64,000 nt of DNA from Streptococcus varani (GTDB lineage: Bacteria > Bacillota > Bacilli > Lactobacillales > Streptococcaceae), in contig NZ_CTEN01000003.1 of the NCBI RefSeq assembly GCF_001375655.1, positions 124,001-188,000 of the forward strand, written 5' to 3'. The notes under the pieces are model-generated. The model did not search any database. It had not been told where the DNA came from and saw only the letters and a list, made by a program, of their open reading frames with translations. This document shows positions 62,690 to 64,000 of the stretch, in pieces; position 1 is the stretch's first letter; every line of letters begins with the position of its first letter. The translations under genes were made by a program, and so were the position numbers.

Positions 62690-64000
62690 CTATAATAAGG
62701 GGCTGATTAAAGCAATCACTGCACCTGCTGCCCGCTTGTACCATGGGTAATTTTTCCTGAATCCCTCTAGTGTAATCTCTTTGGCTTGGGCGAAGGAATC
62801 CTCGAAATCACGAGAAATATCAGCCATCACTTGGCGGTGATTATAGATATAGAGTCCACACTCAAAATTGAGATAAAAGCTTCTAAAATCGAGGTTAACC
62901 GTTCCAACACATGCTTTTCTATTGTCCACTAAGACAACCTTAGAATGAACAAATCCCGGCATGTATTCGTAAATCTCAATTCCAGCTTCCAAATATATCT
63001 CAAAGTCCGTTCTGGCAACCAAGTAAGGCATTTGCTTATCATAGATATGCGGTAGAAGAACCCGAACTTTTACCCCTCGTTTAGCCGCATAAATCAGGCT
63101 TTCTTGCATCTCATCATCTAAGACCAGATAGGGTGTCATAATACAAATTGACTGTTGAGCGGAATGAAACATATCCAAATAGACCCTCTTAGCAACGGCA
63201 TCATTATCAAAAGGACTCTCACCATAAGCAAGAAAGTAGGAATCCGACCCGATCTGAATATTTTCTCTTTGATGGTGTTCTTCCAAATAAGACAAATCAT
63301 TATGATCTGATTTTTCATCAAAATTCCACATTTGGAGAAACATCAGAGTGAAGTTAGCAATAACTTCTCCAGTGACGCGGATATTGGCATCTTTCCAGTA
63401 GCCGAAGCGTTCGATTCGATTGATATATTCATCCGCTAAATTGGCACCACCCGTATAAGCAATTTCGCCATCAATGACAGTAATTTTCCGGTGATCTCGA
63501 TTGTTTTGGACAGTGGAGAGAGCAGGTATAATCTGAGAGAAAACCTTTGCCTTGATACCTAGTTTCCGCAAACTTTTGTAATAATTGTAGGGGAGATTAT
63601 TGAGTGAGTTCATACCGTCATACATAAAACGGACCTCTACCCCTTGGTCAGCTTTTTCTTTGAGAATCTCAAGCACGGTTTCCCACATATAGCCAAAATC
63701 AACAATATAGTATTCCATAAAAATGTATTTTTTAGCTTGATGCAAATCGACCAAAAGATCCTCAAACCAGTCCTCACCTGAAGGATAATAACGAGCATCG
63801 GAATTGGCATGAAGGGCATAGCCCACATGTTCGCTCAGATAATGAGCTAATTTGAGTTGTTCCTTATCCTTATCACCCAAGCCACTCATGACTTTATAGG
63901 AGGTATGTCCATACTCCTTTAAAGCATCCGCCTGTTTTTGGAAATTTTTGCGGTAGCGCCTGGTTTCAATATTGGATTGAAGAATAAAGTAAAAGAGCGC
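62690..64000 (-). CDS. cls: cardiolipin synthase (PLD family), 5' end beyond window
   Basis: The frame is open to the right edge, so an internal ATG at 63889 is not the start; upstream residues read LFYFILQSNIETRRYRKN. Two phospholipase-D HKD motifs are seen: DHRKITVIDG with GGANLAD, and FVHSKVVLVD with GTVNLDFRSF. It joins two phosphatidylglycerols to make cardiolipin at the membrane. The N-terminal membrane helices lie outside the window. Its terminator hairpin was duplicated by the IS insertion. Confidence 0.95.
   Translation of the reverse strand, partial: ALFYFILQSNIETRRYRKNFQKQADALKEYGHTSYKVMSGLGDKDKEQLKLAHYLSEHVGYALHANSDARYYPSGEDWFEDLLVDLHQAKKYIFMEYYIVDFGYMWETVLEILKEKADQGVEVRFMYDGMNSLNNLPYNYYKSLRKLGIKAKVFSQIIPALSTVQNNRDHRKITVIDGEIAYTGGANLADEYINRIERFGYWKDANIRVTGEVIANFTLMFLQMWNFDEKSDHNDLSYLEEHHQRENIQIGSDSYFLAYGESPFDNDAVAKRVYLDMFHSAQQSICIMTPYLVLDDEMQESLIYAAKRGVKVRVLLPHIYDKQMPYLVARTDFEIYLEAGIEIYEYMPGFVHSKVVLVDNRKACVGTVNLDFRSFYLNFECGLYIYNHRQVMADISRDFEDSFAQAKEITLEGFRKNYPWYKRAAGAVIALISPLL

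Overview
The window is low-GC Firmicute DNA and almost certainly comes from an oral/commensal Streptococcus. Supporting signs are rgp-type rhamnan genes with rmlABCD, an IS1167-like ISL3 element, an apt-metA-dnaD-trmK-nif3 block, infC-rpmI-rplT next to cmk, an EbsA-family protein, and an aroD/aroC/tyrA block. An LtaS-type lipoteichoic acid synthase plus rhamnan genes argues against the pneumoniae/mitis core and for another mitis- or sanguinis-like species. I cannot name the species from the sequence alone.

Region 1 (1-12221) is a catabolic or reductive island for plant hydroaromatic/phenolic acids. It holds an NADH-linked three-flavin reductase (cut by the left edge), a catabolic-type AroD, a carboxylate transporter, an HSL-type esterase, a YdiB-like quinate/shikimate dehydrogenase, two MFS carriers, an SDR gene broken by a frameshift, a sugar-isomerase-like TIM barrel and a divergent LysR regulator. 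A 15-bp ATAGA-N5-TCTAT palindrome occurs upstream of three promoters in the island and is the likely LysR operator.

Region 2 (12266-19535) is a beta-glucoside/cellobiose-type PTS operon on the minus strand: GH1 phospho-glucosidase, MupG/DUF871 protein, PRD regulator, EIIB, EIIA, DUF3284 protein, EIIC, and a 58-codon membrane protein overlapping the EIIC end. An intact IS1167-like element (19686-21101) with an 8-bp target duplication follows; it sits inside a terminator-like hairpin.

Region 3 (21203-29992) is about aromatic amino acids. A TrpXYZ-like ABC transporter with two tandem binding lipoproteins is preceded by a structured leader. That leader has a promoter, a Tyr-rich leader peptide, a chain of mutually exclusive hairpins and a terminator, and looks like ribosome-mediated attenuation. 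Next come ylbF-like, tyrA, aroC, aroD and an RlmI-like methyltransferase that appears to be leaderless. aroE and aroB, which usually lie between aroD and aroC in streptococci, are absent, as are aroA/aroK/pheA downstream.

Region 4 (30096-35868) holds ltaS, the infC-rpmI-rplT operon with its leader, cmk, a LysM protein, a ferredoxin and an EbsA-family protein. Region 5 (36434-54277) is the rhamnose-polysaccharide locus: rmlACBD, rgpABCDF-like genes, extra glycosyltransferases and a GacH-like glycerol-phosphate transferase. The last is split by one in-frame stop, and a small nucleotidyltransferase-like gene next to rmlC also has an in-frame stop.

Region 6 (54753-64000) is housekeeping: a ZIP metal transporter, nif3, trmK, dnaD, metA, apt, recJ, an internally deleted IS1182-type remnant inserted in the cls terminator, and cls (cut by the right edge). 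No tRNA, rRNA or CRISPR array was seen.
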